DNA of 64,000 nucleotides from an uncultured Candidatus Melainabacteria bacterium (GCA_934754655.1 CAKVIC010000010.1:21848-85847), one strand, 5' to 3'; counted from the first letter of the stretch, positions 1 through 9,195 are shown. Made by a program: numbers and translations. Notes: a model not told the origin generated them from the sequence alone.

Positions 1-1
1 A

Positions 2-1192
2 CTAAGCTTTTATTCTTTTAAGCCAAATCGCCCGATAAGAGCGCAATATCCTTGTTATTTAACAAGAACAAATGAGGAAACCCATGCGATTATTCGAGCA
101 AATTTGGATAAATCACCGATGTATCAAGGTTTAATTCATGGTGTTGGTCCTCGATATTGCCCTTCAATTGAGGATAAAATAGTGCGTTTTGCGTCTAATC
201 CTTCTCATCATATTTTTATTGAACCAGAAGGGTTAAATACTTATGAAGTTTATATTCAAGGATTTTCGACTAGCTTGCCGGCTTGTGTTCAAGTAGAAAT
301 GTTACGCTCTCTTCCCGGTTTAGAAAAAGCTCATATTATAAAACCTGCTTATGCTGTAGAATACGATTACGTACCTGCAGTACAGACATTACATTCTTTA
401 ATGTCAAAAGAAATTAAAGGTTTATTTTTTGCAGGACAAATAAATGGTACATCAGGATATGAAGAAGCTGCGGCGCAAGGTTTAGTTGCAGGTATAAATG
501 CTTATAAATATGCAAATAATTCAGAAATGATTGAATTTTCAAGAAGCTCTTCTTATATAGGAACTTTGATTGATGATTTGGTTACAAAAGATATTCAAGA
601 GCCTTATAGAATGTTAACATCGCGTTCTGAATATAGATTGTTGTTAAGACAAGATAATGCAGACGTAAGGTTAACCGATTTAGGACATCAAATCGGGTTG
701 ATTGATGATGTTCAGTATAAACGTTTTAAAGAAAAACAAGAAAACATTCAAAAAGAAATTATAAGATTGAAAGAAACAAAAGTTTCTGCAACTGAAGAGA
801 CAAATGATATTTTATCAAAATATGGTGAACATATTGATAGAGGAATAAAGCTTGCAGAACTTTTAAAACGTCCTAATATAACGTATGAGATTTTAAAAGA
901 ATTAGAGAATAATTCAGTTAATAATGTTACAAAAGATATAGCTGATGAAGTTGAAGTTTTAATAAAATATGATGGGTATTTAAAACGCCAAGAACAACAA
1001 ATTGAAACGGCGGAAAAACTTGAAAAATACCGTATACCTGCCGATTTTGATTATTCAAATTTAAAACATATTTCTACAGAATCGAAAGAAAAATTAGAAA
1101 AAATTCGTCCAACGAACTTGGCGCAAGCATCAAGAATAGGTGGAGTGAAACCAGCTGATATATCAGTATTAATGGTGTTATTAAAAAAATAA
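2..1192 (+). CDS. mnmG: MnmG (GidA) tRNA-U34 modification enzyme, 3' part
   Basis: C-terminal 396 residues of the FAD-dependent enzyme that, with MnmE, adds the carboxymethylaminomethyl group to U34 of certain tRNAs. The reading frame is open from base 2, so the gene continues off the left edge; the first ATG inside (base 104) is internal. Visible family hallmarks are GPRYCPSIEDKIVRF, the FFAGQINGTSGYEEAAAQGL segment that closes the FAD site, and the TSRSEYRLLLRQDNAD stretch leading into the helical C-terminal domain that contacts MnmE. The family is about 620-630 residues, so the N-terminal FAD-binding Rossmann part is outside the window. Convergent with the next gene, 12 nt apart. Confidence 0.96.
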   Translation, partial: LSFYSFKPNRPIRAQYPCYLTRTNEETHAIIRANLDKSPMYQGLIHGVGPRYCPSIEDKIVRFASNPSHHIFIEPEGLNTYEVYIQGFSTSLPACVQVEMLRSLPGLEKAHIIKPAYAVEYDYVPAVQTLHSLMSKEIKGLFFAGQINGTSGYEEAAAQGLVAGINAYKYANNSEMIEFSRSSSYIGTLIDDLVTKDIQEPYRMLTSRSEYRLLLRQDNADVRLTDLGHQIGLIDDVQYKRFKEKQENIQKEIIRLKETKVSATEETNDILSKYGEHIDRGIKLAELLKRPNITYEILKELENNSVNNVTKDIADEVEVLIKYDGYLKRQEQQIETAEKLEKYRIPADFDYSNLKHISTESKEKLEKIRPTNLAQASRIGGVKPADISVLMVLLKK

Positions 1193-1204
1193 GAATGAAA
1201 TTTT

Positions 1205-1564
1205 TTAGATGTTAATAAATTTTAGCAATTCTTTTAAAACACCTTGCATTCCTGATTTCCAATTAGAAGAAGTTCCTTTGTAATAAGGTTTATATTCATC
1301 AATAATATTTTGAGGTAGAACTTTACCGTCACATAAAGTTTGTGCGATAAATTCTAAAAAATCATCCTGCAGTTCCCGATAATCAATATCTTGGTAACGC
1401 ATTTCTTCGTCTGAAGCGTAATGTACAAGAGCGTGATAAGCGCATGTTATATTAGGGTCTTTTGTTTCCGGAAAAAGTTTTATTGCTTCGCGAACATTTT
1501 TACGTCCGGTCAATACTGCAAAAATTAATCTTCCAACAAATTTTCTATTATTCAAATTATCCAT
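1205..1564 (-). CDS. Conserved hypothetical protein (119 aa)
   Basis: Small soluble acidic protein that I do not recognise. It has no signal peptide or membrane segment. The start is placed at the ATG at 1564, one base after the stop codon of the upstream lipoprotein gene; an in-frame start at 1594 would overlap that gene by 29 nt. No clear Shine-Dalgarno is seen, which suits translational coupling to the lipoprotein gene. A tryptophan-containing C-terminal helix region (SNWKSGMQGVLKELLKF) is the only distinctive part. The two genes probably form a bicistronic unit. Confidence 0.7.
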   Translation of the reverse strand: MDNLNNRKFVGRLIFAVLTGRKNVREAIKLFPETKDPNITCAYHALVHYASDEEMRYQDIDYRELQDDFLEFIAQTLCDGKVLPQNIIDEYKPYYKGTSSNWKSGMQGVLKELLKFINI

Positions 1565-1565
1565 A

Positions 1566-1823
1566 TTAGTATCTTGTATTAATTTTAAAATCAAAGTTTA
1601 CGTCATTAGGCCCTAATTTAGCATCATATTTAAGTTTTGGTCCTTCGCTTAAATCAATAAATTCTCCAGTGGAAGAATTTTTTTCTTTGGTATTACTATC
1701 GGGTAAATATTTCGCAAAGCGGCGTTGAGCATTCACGATAGAATTATTCGGTGTAGAATTACAAGCACTCATAAGCATGAGTGGAATTATTAAACAAACT
1801 AAAAGAACACAAAACTTACGCAT
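1566..1823 (-). CDS. Small putative lipoprotein (85 aa)
   Basis: Residues 1-21 form a lipoprotein signal: positive start (MRK), a hydrophobic core (FCVLLVCLIIPLMLM) and a lipobox ending MSAC, with Cys21 the predicted acylated residue. The mature part is only about 65 residues, polar, and unrecognised. It would be anchored to a membrane from the extracytoplasmic side. It precedes the 119-aa gene with a 1-nt gap and is probably co-transcribed with it. Functional assignment is not possible from sequence. Confidence 0.7.
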   Translation of the reverse strand: MRKFCVLLVCLIIPLMLMSACNSTPNNSIVNAQRRFAKYLPDSNTKEKNSSTGEFIDLSEGPKLKYDAKLGPNDVNFDFKINTRY

Positions 1824-1904
1824 AATACCTCTTAGATAAATTACAATAACAGTATAGCAATTTTTTTTATATCTTTCAATAGAAAAATCTAATAATTAAA
1901 TATA

Positions 1905-1934
1905 TTGCTCAAGATAAGTATAATATGGTATAAT
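1905..1934 (+). promoter_or_regulatory. Sigma-70-type promoter of the helicase gene
   Basis: TTGCTC, an 18-nt spacer and a perfect TATAAT end 29 nt before the helicase start codon. A Shine-Dalgarno-like GGAGAG lies between them. It probably drives helicase, TPR and diguanylate cyclase genes together, since these are closely spaced. Confidence 0.55.
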
Positions 1935-1963
1935 TAACCTAACTTATAAGTACGGAGAGCAAT

Positions 1964-4900
1964 ATGTTACAAGAAGCAACAAAAGCGATAAATTCAGCTT
2001 TTAATAATAGTTTTATAAAAAAGTTAAGTCAATATTTACACGATTGCGTAAGAGAAGAGGTTAAAAGTTCGACTTTTAGAAACCTCAAAGCAGACAGGGA
2101 TAATAAATGGATATTTTTAAATGAACCAGATAAATTATTCACTGAGGGTTTAGAATATTTAAGACTTGACGGTTCTGATTCTAAGTTAACAGAATTAATG
2201 ATTCAATCAGAAACCGGTCAAAAGGATAAGTATTTAATTTATGGTTATTTATTTTTGGTTGGTAAATCTAAAACGGGCAGAAAAAATGAATTTTTAACCC
2301 CGCTTTTATATACACCTTGCAGATTAGAAAGAAATGGTATAAACATTAATTGTATGTTAACAGACGAGTTTGTATCTTTAAACACGGGAGCGTTAACTGC
2401 TTTAATGAAAAAAAGTGATGATGACGATGAAAATGAGCAGCTTATTGAAGGCTTGCTTGACGTTGTTCCAACGGTTCCTATAACAAAAGAAAAACTTGAT
2501 GTATTTTTAACAACTTTGAAATCAATAATTCCACAGATTGATATCACATTAAGCCATGATATGGATGTTAAAGAAGATAATATTGAAAAAGATTTTTATT
2601 CAGAAAAAATAAACGCGGAAAATGTTGATGAAATAATTGAAGAAGAAGAAACTTCTAAAAAAGTAACAGTTTCTTTGGACAAAATGCATATAACAGAGCA
2701 ATGCGCAATAATTTTAACTAAAAGACCGGCAGCAACGGCAGGTGTTTTACATGAATTAACGCAAATTGCAGAAAAGCCAAGCGGTGTTTATCGTGAAACA
2801 GTTTTGAATATTATAAATGAAGAATACACTCAATCAAAACCTGTTGATTCTCAACAAAAAACTTTGGCTGATTTTTTTCCGGTAACTCCACTTTCGTTAT
2901 CTGATGCGCAACTTAATGTTATAAAAAATGTTGAAAATAATAAATTGGTTTCTGTTTTTGGACCTCCGGGGACTGGAAAATCACAAACGATTGTTAATTT
3001 AGTGGCTCATTTAATTGCAAATGGTAAAACGGTTCTTGTTGCGTCAAGAATGGATAAAGCAGTTGATGTTGTTGCAGAAAGGCTTAATTCTTTAGGTGCT
3101 CCGTTTTTAGCATTAAGAGCCGGACGTTTAAATTATCAAAAAGAATTGAGTTTGCAACTTCAAGATTTGCTTTCTAATAAAGTTGATTTAGGTGAGAGTG
3201 CTGAAAATGTCGTGGTTTGTGACAATTCTGATATGGAAAAATTACTTAAATCAATAAGCGAACTTGAGAAAAAAGCTGAAAAAATCATAAAACTAGAGCA
3301 AGAATGGACGAGCGCAAATAAGGAAATTGAATACCAAAAAGAAGCGCATAAAAACGATGTTTTTGTAAAATCAGCATTAAAAAATGATGAAATCAAAAAC
3401 ATTGAAGAAATCATCAATATTTTGTCTACAAATCTTGAAAAATCAGGGTTTTGGGCGGCTTTTAAAAATTCCGCCTCAATTTCAAAGTTGAAAAAAATAT
3501 TAAAAATATCAAGCTTTGACGTTAATAATGAAAATTTAATGATTTTAAAATCAGAGCTTGAATATGCAAAAATCATTTGCAAAGCAAGAATGATAGAAAC
3601 AGAAATCCAAGCAACAGGAAACATTCATGTTATATCAGAACAATTGCGTACAATGAAGAAAAAACAAAAGAAATTGGCGATTGATATTTTAAAATCTAAA
3701 AGACGTGAAGCATTAAGGAATTTAATGCACGATCCAGTTAAACGTCAAAGACTTTTTGTGCATTCAAAATCCCTTGTAGAAAGACGTCAAAATCTTCAAA
3801 ACAGACTTCTTGAAACAGAAGATTTTAAACCTTTATTGGAAGCATTTCCGTGCTGGTGCGTTACAACTTATGCTGCATCAGGCTCATTGCCACTTAAACC
3901 GGGGCTTTTTGATGTTGTAATAATAGATGAAGCTTCTCAATGTGATATTGCAAGCTGTTTCCCTATTTTATATCGAGCAAAAAAAGCAGTTGTTGTTGGT
4001 GATGACAAACAGCTTCCTCATTTATCTTTTTTGGAAAAAGCAAAAGAACAATCGTTTCTTTCACAATATGGTATTAATGATAGATATCAATTAATGTGGA
4101 GATTCCGTTCAAATTCTATGTTTGACGTTGCAAATTATTATTCAATGCATCCGGTATTATTAGATGAACATTTTAGAAGTTTGCCGCCAATTATTAATTA
4201 TTCTAATAAAGAATTTTATGGAAACCGAATAAAAGTAATGAAACGTAATGATAATTCTTCAAAAGTCATAGAAGCCGTAATTGTTCCGGATGGAAAAATT
4301 GATGTTGATGCAACGCGTAATTTGCCAGAAATTGAAGCTGTTGTAAAAAAATTACATGAAATTGTTTTAGAAGATGAACGTAAAAATCCTGAAAATCCTG
4401 TAAGTATTGGGATAATTTCACCTTTTAGAGCTCAAGTTGATCAATTAAAAATTTCTGTTGCAAAAGTTTTGTCAGAACACATGATTGAAAAACATCAAAT
4501 AGAAATCGGTACAGCGCACACGTTCCAAGGTGATGAAAGAGATATAATGCTTATTTCGTGGGCTTATGCAAACAATAGTTTTCCGCAAAGTTTAATATTT
4601 TTGCAAAAACCTAATTTGTTTAATGTTGCTATAACTCGTGCAAGATATAAAACAATCAACTTTATTTCAAAAAATCCAAGAGAATTACCGGAAGGAATTT
4701 TAAGAAGTTATTTTGGGTTTATTCAAGAATATGAAGATAGATATTCTTTGCTTAAATCTGATGATTTTGATGAAAATATTTACAAGAATAAATTTGAAAA
4801 AGAAGTTGCAGAAGCATTCAGAACAATTGGACATAAAGTTTCTTGCGGGGAAGAAATAGCAGGGTTGAGTGCGGATTTAGTTGTTGATAATAAATTTGTC

Positions 4901-5065
4901 ATAGAATGTGATGGAGAAGAAGATAAGATACCTTGTAAAGTTTCTAATATGAAAAAACAAGCAATTCTTGAAAGATGTGGATTAAAGGTTTCCAGAATTT
5001 CAAAACGAGAATGGTCTTATTCTCCAAAAGCTTGTATTGATAGAGTTATAAATAGTAATATTTAA
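1964..5065 (+). CDS. Superfamily I DNA/RNA helicase with C-terminal nuclease-like domain
   Basis: 1033 residues. Walker A (GPPGTGKSQT) is near residue 333, motif II (VIIDEASQCD) near 650, a Q-x-DE element (HTFQGDERDIML) near 850 and motif VI (NVAITRARY) near 885, the order and spacing of the UPF1/Dna2-like AAA_11/AAA_12 group of SF1 helicases. The middle 430-610 is charged and probably coiled coil. The last ~90 residues contain SADLVVDNKFVIECDGEED, which resembles the D...ExDG core of DUF559/Vsr-like PD-(D/E)XK folds. The N-terminal 330 residues are unassigned. Such fusions occur in DNA repair and in defence systems; no defence partner genes are adjacent. It heads a probable operon with a TPR protein and a diguanylate cyclase. 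Confidence 0.85.
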   Translation: MLQEATKAINSAFNNSFIKKLSQYLHDCVREEVKSSTFRNLKADRDNKWIFLNEPDKLFTEGLEYLRLDGSDSKLTELMIQSETGQKDKYLIYGYLFLVGKSKTGRKNEFLTPLLYTPCRLERNGININCMLTDEFVSLNTGALTALMKKSDDDDENEQLIEGLLDVVPTVPITKEKLDVFLTTLKSIIPQIDITLSHDMDVKEDNIEKDFYSEKINAENVDEIIEEEETSKKVTVSLDKMHITEQCAIILTKRPAATAGVLHELTQIAEKPSGVYRETVLNIINEEYTQSKPVDSQQKTLADFFPVTPLSLSDAQLNVIKNVENNKLVSVFGPPGTGKSQTIVNLVAHLIANGKTVLVASRMDKAVDVVAERLNSLGAPFLALRAGRLNYQKELSLQLQDLLSNKVDLGESAENVVVCDNSDMEKLLKSISELEKKAEKIIKLEQEWTSANKEIEYQKEAHKNDVFVKSALKNDEIKNIEEIINILSTNLEKSGFWAAFKNSASISKLKKILKISSFDVNNENLMILKSELEYAKIICKARMIETEIQATGNIHVISEQLRTMKKKQKKLAIDILKSKRREALRNLMHDPVKRQRLFVHSKSLVERRQNLQNRLLETEDFKPLLEAFPCWCVTTYAASGSLPLKPGLFDVVIIDEASQCDIASCFPILYRAKKAVVVGDDKQLPHLSFLEKAKEQSFLSQYGINDRYQLMWRFRSNSMFDVANYYSMHPVLLDEHFRSLPPIINYSNKEFYGNRIKVMKRNDNSSKVIEAVIVPDGKIDVDATRNLPEIEAVVKKLHEIVLEDERKNPENPVSIGIISPFRAQVDQLKISVAKVLSEHMIEKHQIEIGTAHTFQGDERDIMLISWAYANNSFPQSLIFLQKPNLFNVAITRARYKTINFISKNPRELPEGILRSYFGFIQEYEDRYSLLKSDDFDENIYKNKFEKEVAEAFRTIGHKVSCGEEIAGLSADLVVDNKFVIECDGEEDKIPCKVSNMKKQAILERCGLKVSRISKREWSYSPKACIDRVINSNI

Positions 5066-5088
5066 GATTAAGAGTACTATAAAAAGAT

Positions 5089-6150
5089 ATGAAACATTTT
5101 TTAAGAAAACTTTTTTCAAAAACATTTTTTTTAATATTTTTAGCGATAATCGTGCTGGCTTGTTATTTTTATAGGGGCTGGTTTATTGAACAATATCATC
5201 ATGCTAAAGGCATGTATTATATTCATAAAGGCGATAATGCTTATTCTGTAAATAATATCGGTAAAACTCTTGAATATTACATAAAAGGTCTTGAGCTTTA
5301 TCCTCAACATTATGAAGCGTGGTTTAATCTCGGTAATATTTATGCAGTGCATGAAGATTATTATTCAGCCGTTGATGCTTACGAAAACGCTATAAAAGCA
5401 AACCCAAAATTTGTTATGGCAAGGATGAATTTGGGAATTGTGCTTTCTGAAGATTTAGGCTTTTTTGACGAGGCTATTGAACAATTTGATGCAATTAGCA
5501 ATATAAAATTATTTAAATTATGGATACCTTTTGTTTATAGCAATATTAAAAGTGTAAAAGGTAATCGTGCCCTAGCTTATTATAACAAAGGGGTTGCATA
5601 TCGACAAAAAGCCTTATATCTTCCTATCGAAAAACAATATTTGATTTATGAATATTTGGGAAATGCTGTTGAAGCTTACACTAAAGCAATAAAATTGCTT
5701 GATAAAAATTATGATTTTTATTATAACAGAGCTGTCGCACATCATTTACGCAGTGAATACCGAGAAGCAGGAATTGATTATTGTAAAGCAATCGAAATTG
5801 AACCGATGAATTTTGCAGGGCATTATAATTTGGCGGTTTTATTAAGACGTATAAATCGTAATCGTGATTCGTTAAGCGAGCTTGAAAAAGCAGCCATTTT
5901 GATATATGAAAATCCAAAATCTTCAACGCTTCAAACCGCGTATATTTTTAATCTTTTAAATGAAGTAACAAGAAGATTTATAACGAGTGATGAATATTAT
6001 GCAGAAAAATTAACTAATGAACCAGTTGGAAGCATAAAATATACTTATGTAAATGGCAAGATTGTGGCTGACGAAGAACTTGATAAAGCTATTTATAACA
6101 ATTTTAAAACCTGTGCGGGTTTTGAATATTTTAATAATGAAGAGGAATAA
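5089..6150 (+). CDS. Membrane-anchored TPR-repeat protein
   Basis: 353 residues. Residues 1-26 contain one hydrophobic segment (FFLIFLAIIVLACYFYRGWF) acting as a signal anchor, and the rest faces the periplasm if the usual topology holds. At least four TPR-like helical repeats are seen, with the typical W/Y...A...G...A...P spacing, for example YEAWFNLGNIYAVHEDYYSA and FYYNRAVAHHLRSEYREA. TPRs are protein-binding scaffolds; the partner is unknown. The gene starts 23 nt after the helicase gene and ends 1 nt before the diguanylate cyclase start, so translation is probably coupled. Confidence 0.85.
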   Translation: MKHFLRKLFSKTFFLIFLAIIVLACYFYRGWFIEQYHHAKGMYYIHKGDNAYSVNNIGKTLEYYIKGLELYPQHYEAWFNLGNIYAVHEDYYSAVDAYENAIKANPKFVMARMNLGIVLSEDLGFFDEAIEQFDAISNIKLFKLWIPFVYSNIKSVKGNRALAYYNKGVAYRQKALYLPIEKQYLIYEYLGNAVEAYTKAIKLLDKNYDFYYNRAVAHHLRSEYREAGIDYCKAIEIEPMNFAGHYNLAVLLRRINRNRDSLSELEKAAILIYENPKSSTLQTAYIFNLLNEVTRRFITSDEYYAEKLTNEPVGSIKYTYVNGKIVADEELDKAIYNNFKTCAGFEYFNNEEE

Positions 6151-6151
6151 A

Positions 6152-7576
6152 ATGGAGAATAAAAACTTAAATTTTTTAGCGAAAACAGCTGATATACTTA
6201 TTAAAGACTTAGACTCCTCTTCTCTTGTTGAAGAATTAAAAAAACTTTTAAAAGAGCAAGTTGCACTGAAAGATTTGAATATATATGTATTTGACCCAAA
6301 CACTTCTACAATGAGAAATTATTCGCAAAATTGGTGTGTTATTGATGAAACGGTAAGTGTAGAAATAAATCAATCAATTTATAATGCTTATGAACTTATC
6401 CATGAAAACGATTTTATAATTAATGATAAAGCTTATAAATTGCCTCAAAAAATTAGTGATATCAGCTTTAAGATAACTTCTTTGTATACACCAATTGTAA
6501 AAAACAGCATGGTCTTTGGAATTGTCAAAATTGATTTTGAAGAAAATACTCAAGTTGATATAGAATTTTTGTACTTAATGAAAATTTTTGGCTCACAAAT
6601 CTCTTTAAAACTCCAAAATATTGTTTTAAATGAGCAATCTCAAATTAATGTTGAATTTCATGATTCAATGAAAAAAATTGCAAAACTTATAGAAACTCAA
6701 TACGAATTGAATTATATTGTGCCATTAATCGGGGAAATGCTTGATAGGTTTATCTCCGATCATTTAATATATGTGTTTTTAAAGAAAGAAGGCGAATTTG
6801 CACTTGTTTGGCCGAAAGCTTGTAATGAACCTAAAGTTTTTGAAATTTTAAATAATTTAGATACAGATTTTAATTATACTTTAACTTCTGATGATAAAAT
6901 AGGGGCATTTCCACTAATTTCAGCAGAAGGTGAAATAATTGGTTGTATTGTTGCAAGAAGTATGGTAGAAAAACTGTCAAAAAAAGATATTGATTATTTG
7001 GAACAACTTACTAGACAGGCTTCTGCGACAATTAATAGAGCAAATACGTATTCAACAATTTTACAATACGCTACCCTTGATGCTTTAACTAATTTGAATA
7101 ATAGACGTCAATTTGAAACTCGACTAAATCAAGAAACTGCAATTGCAAAACGTCAAAATAACCCACTTTGCGCGATGATGATTGATATAGATTTCTTTAA
7201 ACGTGTTAATGATACTTATGGACATGCAGCAGGCGATGAAGTATTAAGGAGCGTTGCTTTAATTATAAAAGATAAACTAAGAGAATCTGATATTCCATCA
7301 CGATATGGCGGAGAAGAGTTTGCAGTACTTTTACCTTATACAAAACTTGATGAAGCTTATGTTGTAGGAGAACGTTTGCGTAAAGCTATAGAGGAAACTC
7401 CGATTTTAATTAATCAAGAAACTGATGAATGCCAAGAGATAAATGTAACAATTAGCATGGGACTTGCAGAATATGATAAAATTGAATCAGGAGAAAATCT
7501 TTTTGAACGTGCTGATAAAGCTCTTTATGATGCTAAGAGTAGCGGAAGAAATAAAGTTTGTGTAAACAAGATTTAA
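6152..7576 (+). CDS. GAF-GAF-GGDEF diguanylate cyclase
   Basis: 474 residues. It makes cyclic di-GMP from two GTP. Start set at the ATG at 6152: AGAGGA lies 5 nt upstream and the TPR gene stops one base earlier; a longer open frame reaching 6053 lies inside the TPR gene. Residues ~20-190 and ~195-330 look like two GAF-type sensor domains. The C-terminal GGDEF domain has the active-site signature RYGGEEF (residues ~384-390) and, exactly five residues upstream, RESD, the RxxD inhibitory I-site, so product inhibition is expected. No signal peptide; cytosolic. Adjacent to the TPR anchor protein, which could localise it. Confidence 0.93.
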   Translation: MENKNLNFLAKTADILIKDLDSSSLVEELKKLLKEQVALKDLNIYVFDPNTSTMRNYSQNWCVIDETVSVEINQSIYNAYELIHENDFIINDKAYKLPQKISDISFKITSLYTPIVKNSMVFGIVKIDFEENTQVDIEFLYLMKIFGSQISLKLQNIVLNEQSQINVEFHDSMKKIAKLIETQYELNYIVPLIGEMLDRFISDHLIYVFLKKEGEFALVWPKACNEPKVFEILNNLDTDFNYTLTSDDKIGAFPLISAEGEIIGCIVARSMVEKLSKKDIDYLEQLTRQASATINRANTYSTILQYATLDALTNLNNRRQFETRLNQETAIAKRQNNPLCAMMIDIDFFKRVNDTYGHAAGDEVLRSVALIIKDKLRESDIPSRYGGEEFAVLLPYTKLDEAYVVGERLRKAIEETPILINQETDECQEINVTISMGLAEYDKIESGENLFERADKALYDAKSSGRNKVCVNKI

Positions 7577-7606
7577 TAAATTGTTTTTGATGCATTTTGG
7601 GTATAT

Positions 7607-8416
7607 TTAATCCATCGGTAACATTGAAACATTGTTTTGCCATATTTCTATAGCAGGGTTTGTTTTTAAAAGCTGTTCATATAAATCTTTTGGTAAATCA
7701 ACAGAAATATTATGCTCATCTTTAATTTCTTCTGTCAAATTATTTTTTGTGCGAACGCCATATAAAGTTTTGCCATCTTTTAGATATATGTAAAAACCGT
7801 TATTTTCTGTTTCTATGGATAATTTTGAAAACAAAGGTCCTTTTGTGCACCATGTAGTGCCAACTGATAACGCTCTTATATCTTTTATTGCTTCTTCTTG
7901 TTTCTCTATATTATTTGAGCCTACAAAACTTACCCAACCTGTGCGTTCAGAATTTTTAGCAAAATATTTATTGAGAGCAACTTCTTTAATATGATTTGAA
8001 TAAAGTTTAAAAAAGTTAAATTTTTCACAACCTTGTTTTATACCGGATTTAATTGATGCAATAGCTTCAATTAACATGCTCATATCAAAAAATGGTAAAT
8101 ATGAGGTATATAAATGTTTCATAGAATCGTAAATTAAATATTTCCAATAAACACTATTTCTATGCCTTGCATTATCAAGATTTTCTAACCCATCTTTCCA
8201 AGGTTTTAAGGCTTCTTCAATTCCTACAAACTCGTTAGGTTTTTTTAAAATTTCATAATTTTTTTCAACCCATTTTGTTAAATCTTCTACTTTGCACATT
8301 TTCTCAAGTGGCGGATGATAAGTTTCGCAAAACACTCGCTTGAATGGTGTTAATTCACTTTTCTTTAACATGCCAAACGATATGTTTGAATGATAATTTT
8401 GATAGTTGTTAATCAC
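7607..8416 (-). CDS. Hypothetical protein (269 aa)
   Basis: Not recognised. Start chosen at the GTG at 8416, because GGGGTG lies about 4 nt upstream of it; an ATG at 8428 overlaps that Shine-Dalgarno and has none of its own. The N-terminus is short and asparagine-rich (INNYQNYHSNISFGM). A region near residues 195-230 (TTWCTKGP...GFYIYLKDGKTLYGVR) has an alternating beta-strand character with a conserved-looking Trp-Cys pair. No membrane segment. Convergent with the diguanylate cyclase gene, 30 nt apart, with no clear terminator between them. Confidence 0.6.
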   Translation of the reverse strand: MINNYQNYHSNISFGMLKKSELTPFKRVFCETYHPPLEKMCKVEDLTKWVEKNYEILKKPNEFVGIEEALKPWKDGLENLDNARHRNSVYWKYLIYDSMKHLYTSYLPFFDMSMLIEAIASIKSGIKQGCEKFNFFKLYSNHIKEVALNKYFAKNSERTGWVSFVGSNNIEKQEEAIKDIRALSVGTTWCTKGPLFSKLSIETENNGFYIYLKDGKTLYGVRTKNNLTEEIKDEHNISVDLPKDLYEQLLKTNPAIEIWQNNVSMLPMD

Positions 8417-8550
8417 GATACACCCCATATACAATTTAAGTATAATATAAAACAAAAATAATTCAATCTGTCTTGAAGATATTTTTAATGAGTTGATTGA
8501 AATCGTTATCACAAGTATGTAGGGAAAATAATCATTTTTTATACAAACTC

Positions 8551-8609
8551 AAATTGTAACGAAATTATAACAAAACTGCTCAAAAAGCGTAAATGTAACG
8601 AATTGTAAC
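8551..8609 (+). repeat. Direct repeats AAATTGTAAC upstream of a sigma-28-like promoter
   Basis: Copies of AAATTGTAAC or close variants at 8551-8560, 8591-8599 and 8600-8609, followed by related TTTACAAAAT units, with 10-bp (one helical turn) steps in the second cluster. The same word recurs just upstream of the sigma-28-like promoters at 25.2 and 63.9 kb. It could be an activator site. It lies in the 358-nt gene-free stretch 8417-8774, which also holds the pentamer repeat and the promoter listed next. Confidence 0.5.
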
Positions 8610-8658
8610 GAAATTTACAAAATTTTACAAAAGCCTGAAACTCAATTATAATGCCCTA

Positions 8659-8683
8659 TATGATATGATATGATATGATGTGA
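8659..8683 (+). repeat. TATGA pentanucleotide microsatellite
   Basis: Four perfect TATGA units in tandem (8659-8678) plus an imperfect fifth (TGTGA). The tract sits 19 nt upstream of the -35 element of the sigma-28-like promoter of the next gene. Pentamer tracts can change length by slipped-strand pairing. Confidence 0.75.
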
Positions 8684-8702
8684 TGGGCTCACCATGAACC
8701 CC

Positions 8703-8729
8703 TAAAGTTTTAAAAAAATATGCCGTTAA
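8703..8729 (+). promoter_or_regulatory. Sigma-28 (FliA)-type promoter
   Basis: TAAAGTTT (8703-8710), exactly 11 nt, then GCCGTTAA (8722-8729). The FliA consensus is TAAAGTTT-N11-GCCGATAA, so this is 15 of 16 with exact spacing. The start codon of the next gene is 45 nt further on. One of five such sites in the window. Confidence 0.75.
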
Positions 8730-8774
8730 TACATTTGTAAGACGAAATGCACAAAGTGCAGAAAGGACTCAGTT

Positions 8775-9110
8775 ATGAATGGTATCGGCGGTAGATTAGG
8801 CGGTTTTATTAATCCTTATTTGCAAACAAACCAAAGAAAAGCGACACAAAAACCGGCAGAGGAAGAACCAAAGTTAAAAGATGTAAAACCTCAAGGTAAT
8901 GAATCAACTCAACCAAAACGTGATGAAACAAAATATTATGAACAAGGCGAAGACGGTAACTTGAAGCTCATCAAAGAAGAAAATGATGGTTTTGCACGAG
9001 ATAAATATATATTTATGAAGGATGGTTCAACAATTTTTGAACATTATGATGAAAATGGTAAAATGACAAAAACAAGAACATATCCTAATGGCACGACAAT
9101 ATTTTTATAG
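8775..9110 (+). CDS. Small hypothetical protein under sigma-28-like promoter (111 aa)
   Basis: Unrecognised. The N-terminus is glycine-rich (MNGIGGRLGGFINPYLQTNQ), the middle is low-complexity and charged (Lys/Glu/Pro/Gln), and the C-terminal 45 residues suggest short beta strands (DGSTIFEHYDENGKM, YPNGTTIFL). No signal peptide or membrane segment. GAAAGGA lies 8 nt before the ATG. Its N-terminus resembles that of the protein at 25.25 kb (IGRIFGGG), which has the same promoter type, so the two may belong to one family or share an export or targeting signal; that is inference. Confidence 0.7.
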   Translation: MNGIGGRLGGFINPYLQTNQRKATQKPAEEEPKLKDVKPQGNESTQPKRDETKYYEQGEDGNLKLIKEENDGFARDKYIFMKDGSTIFEHYDENGKMTKTRTYPNGTTIFL

Positions 9111-9195
9111 TGAAAAATAACAAAATGCGTATTATTTTTCAATGGATATATAATTGATAGTGATATAAAGAACATTGAGATTATAATATAGTAAT

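Noticed and set aside
3160..3624. 154-aa minus-strand frame in the helicase gene
   Set aside because: Phe/Ser-rich shadow of the coding frame.
8417..8774. CRISPR array from the repeated AATTGTAAC words
   Set aside because: Units are 10 bp and imperfect, no unique spacers, no cas genes.
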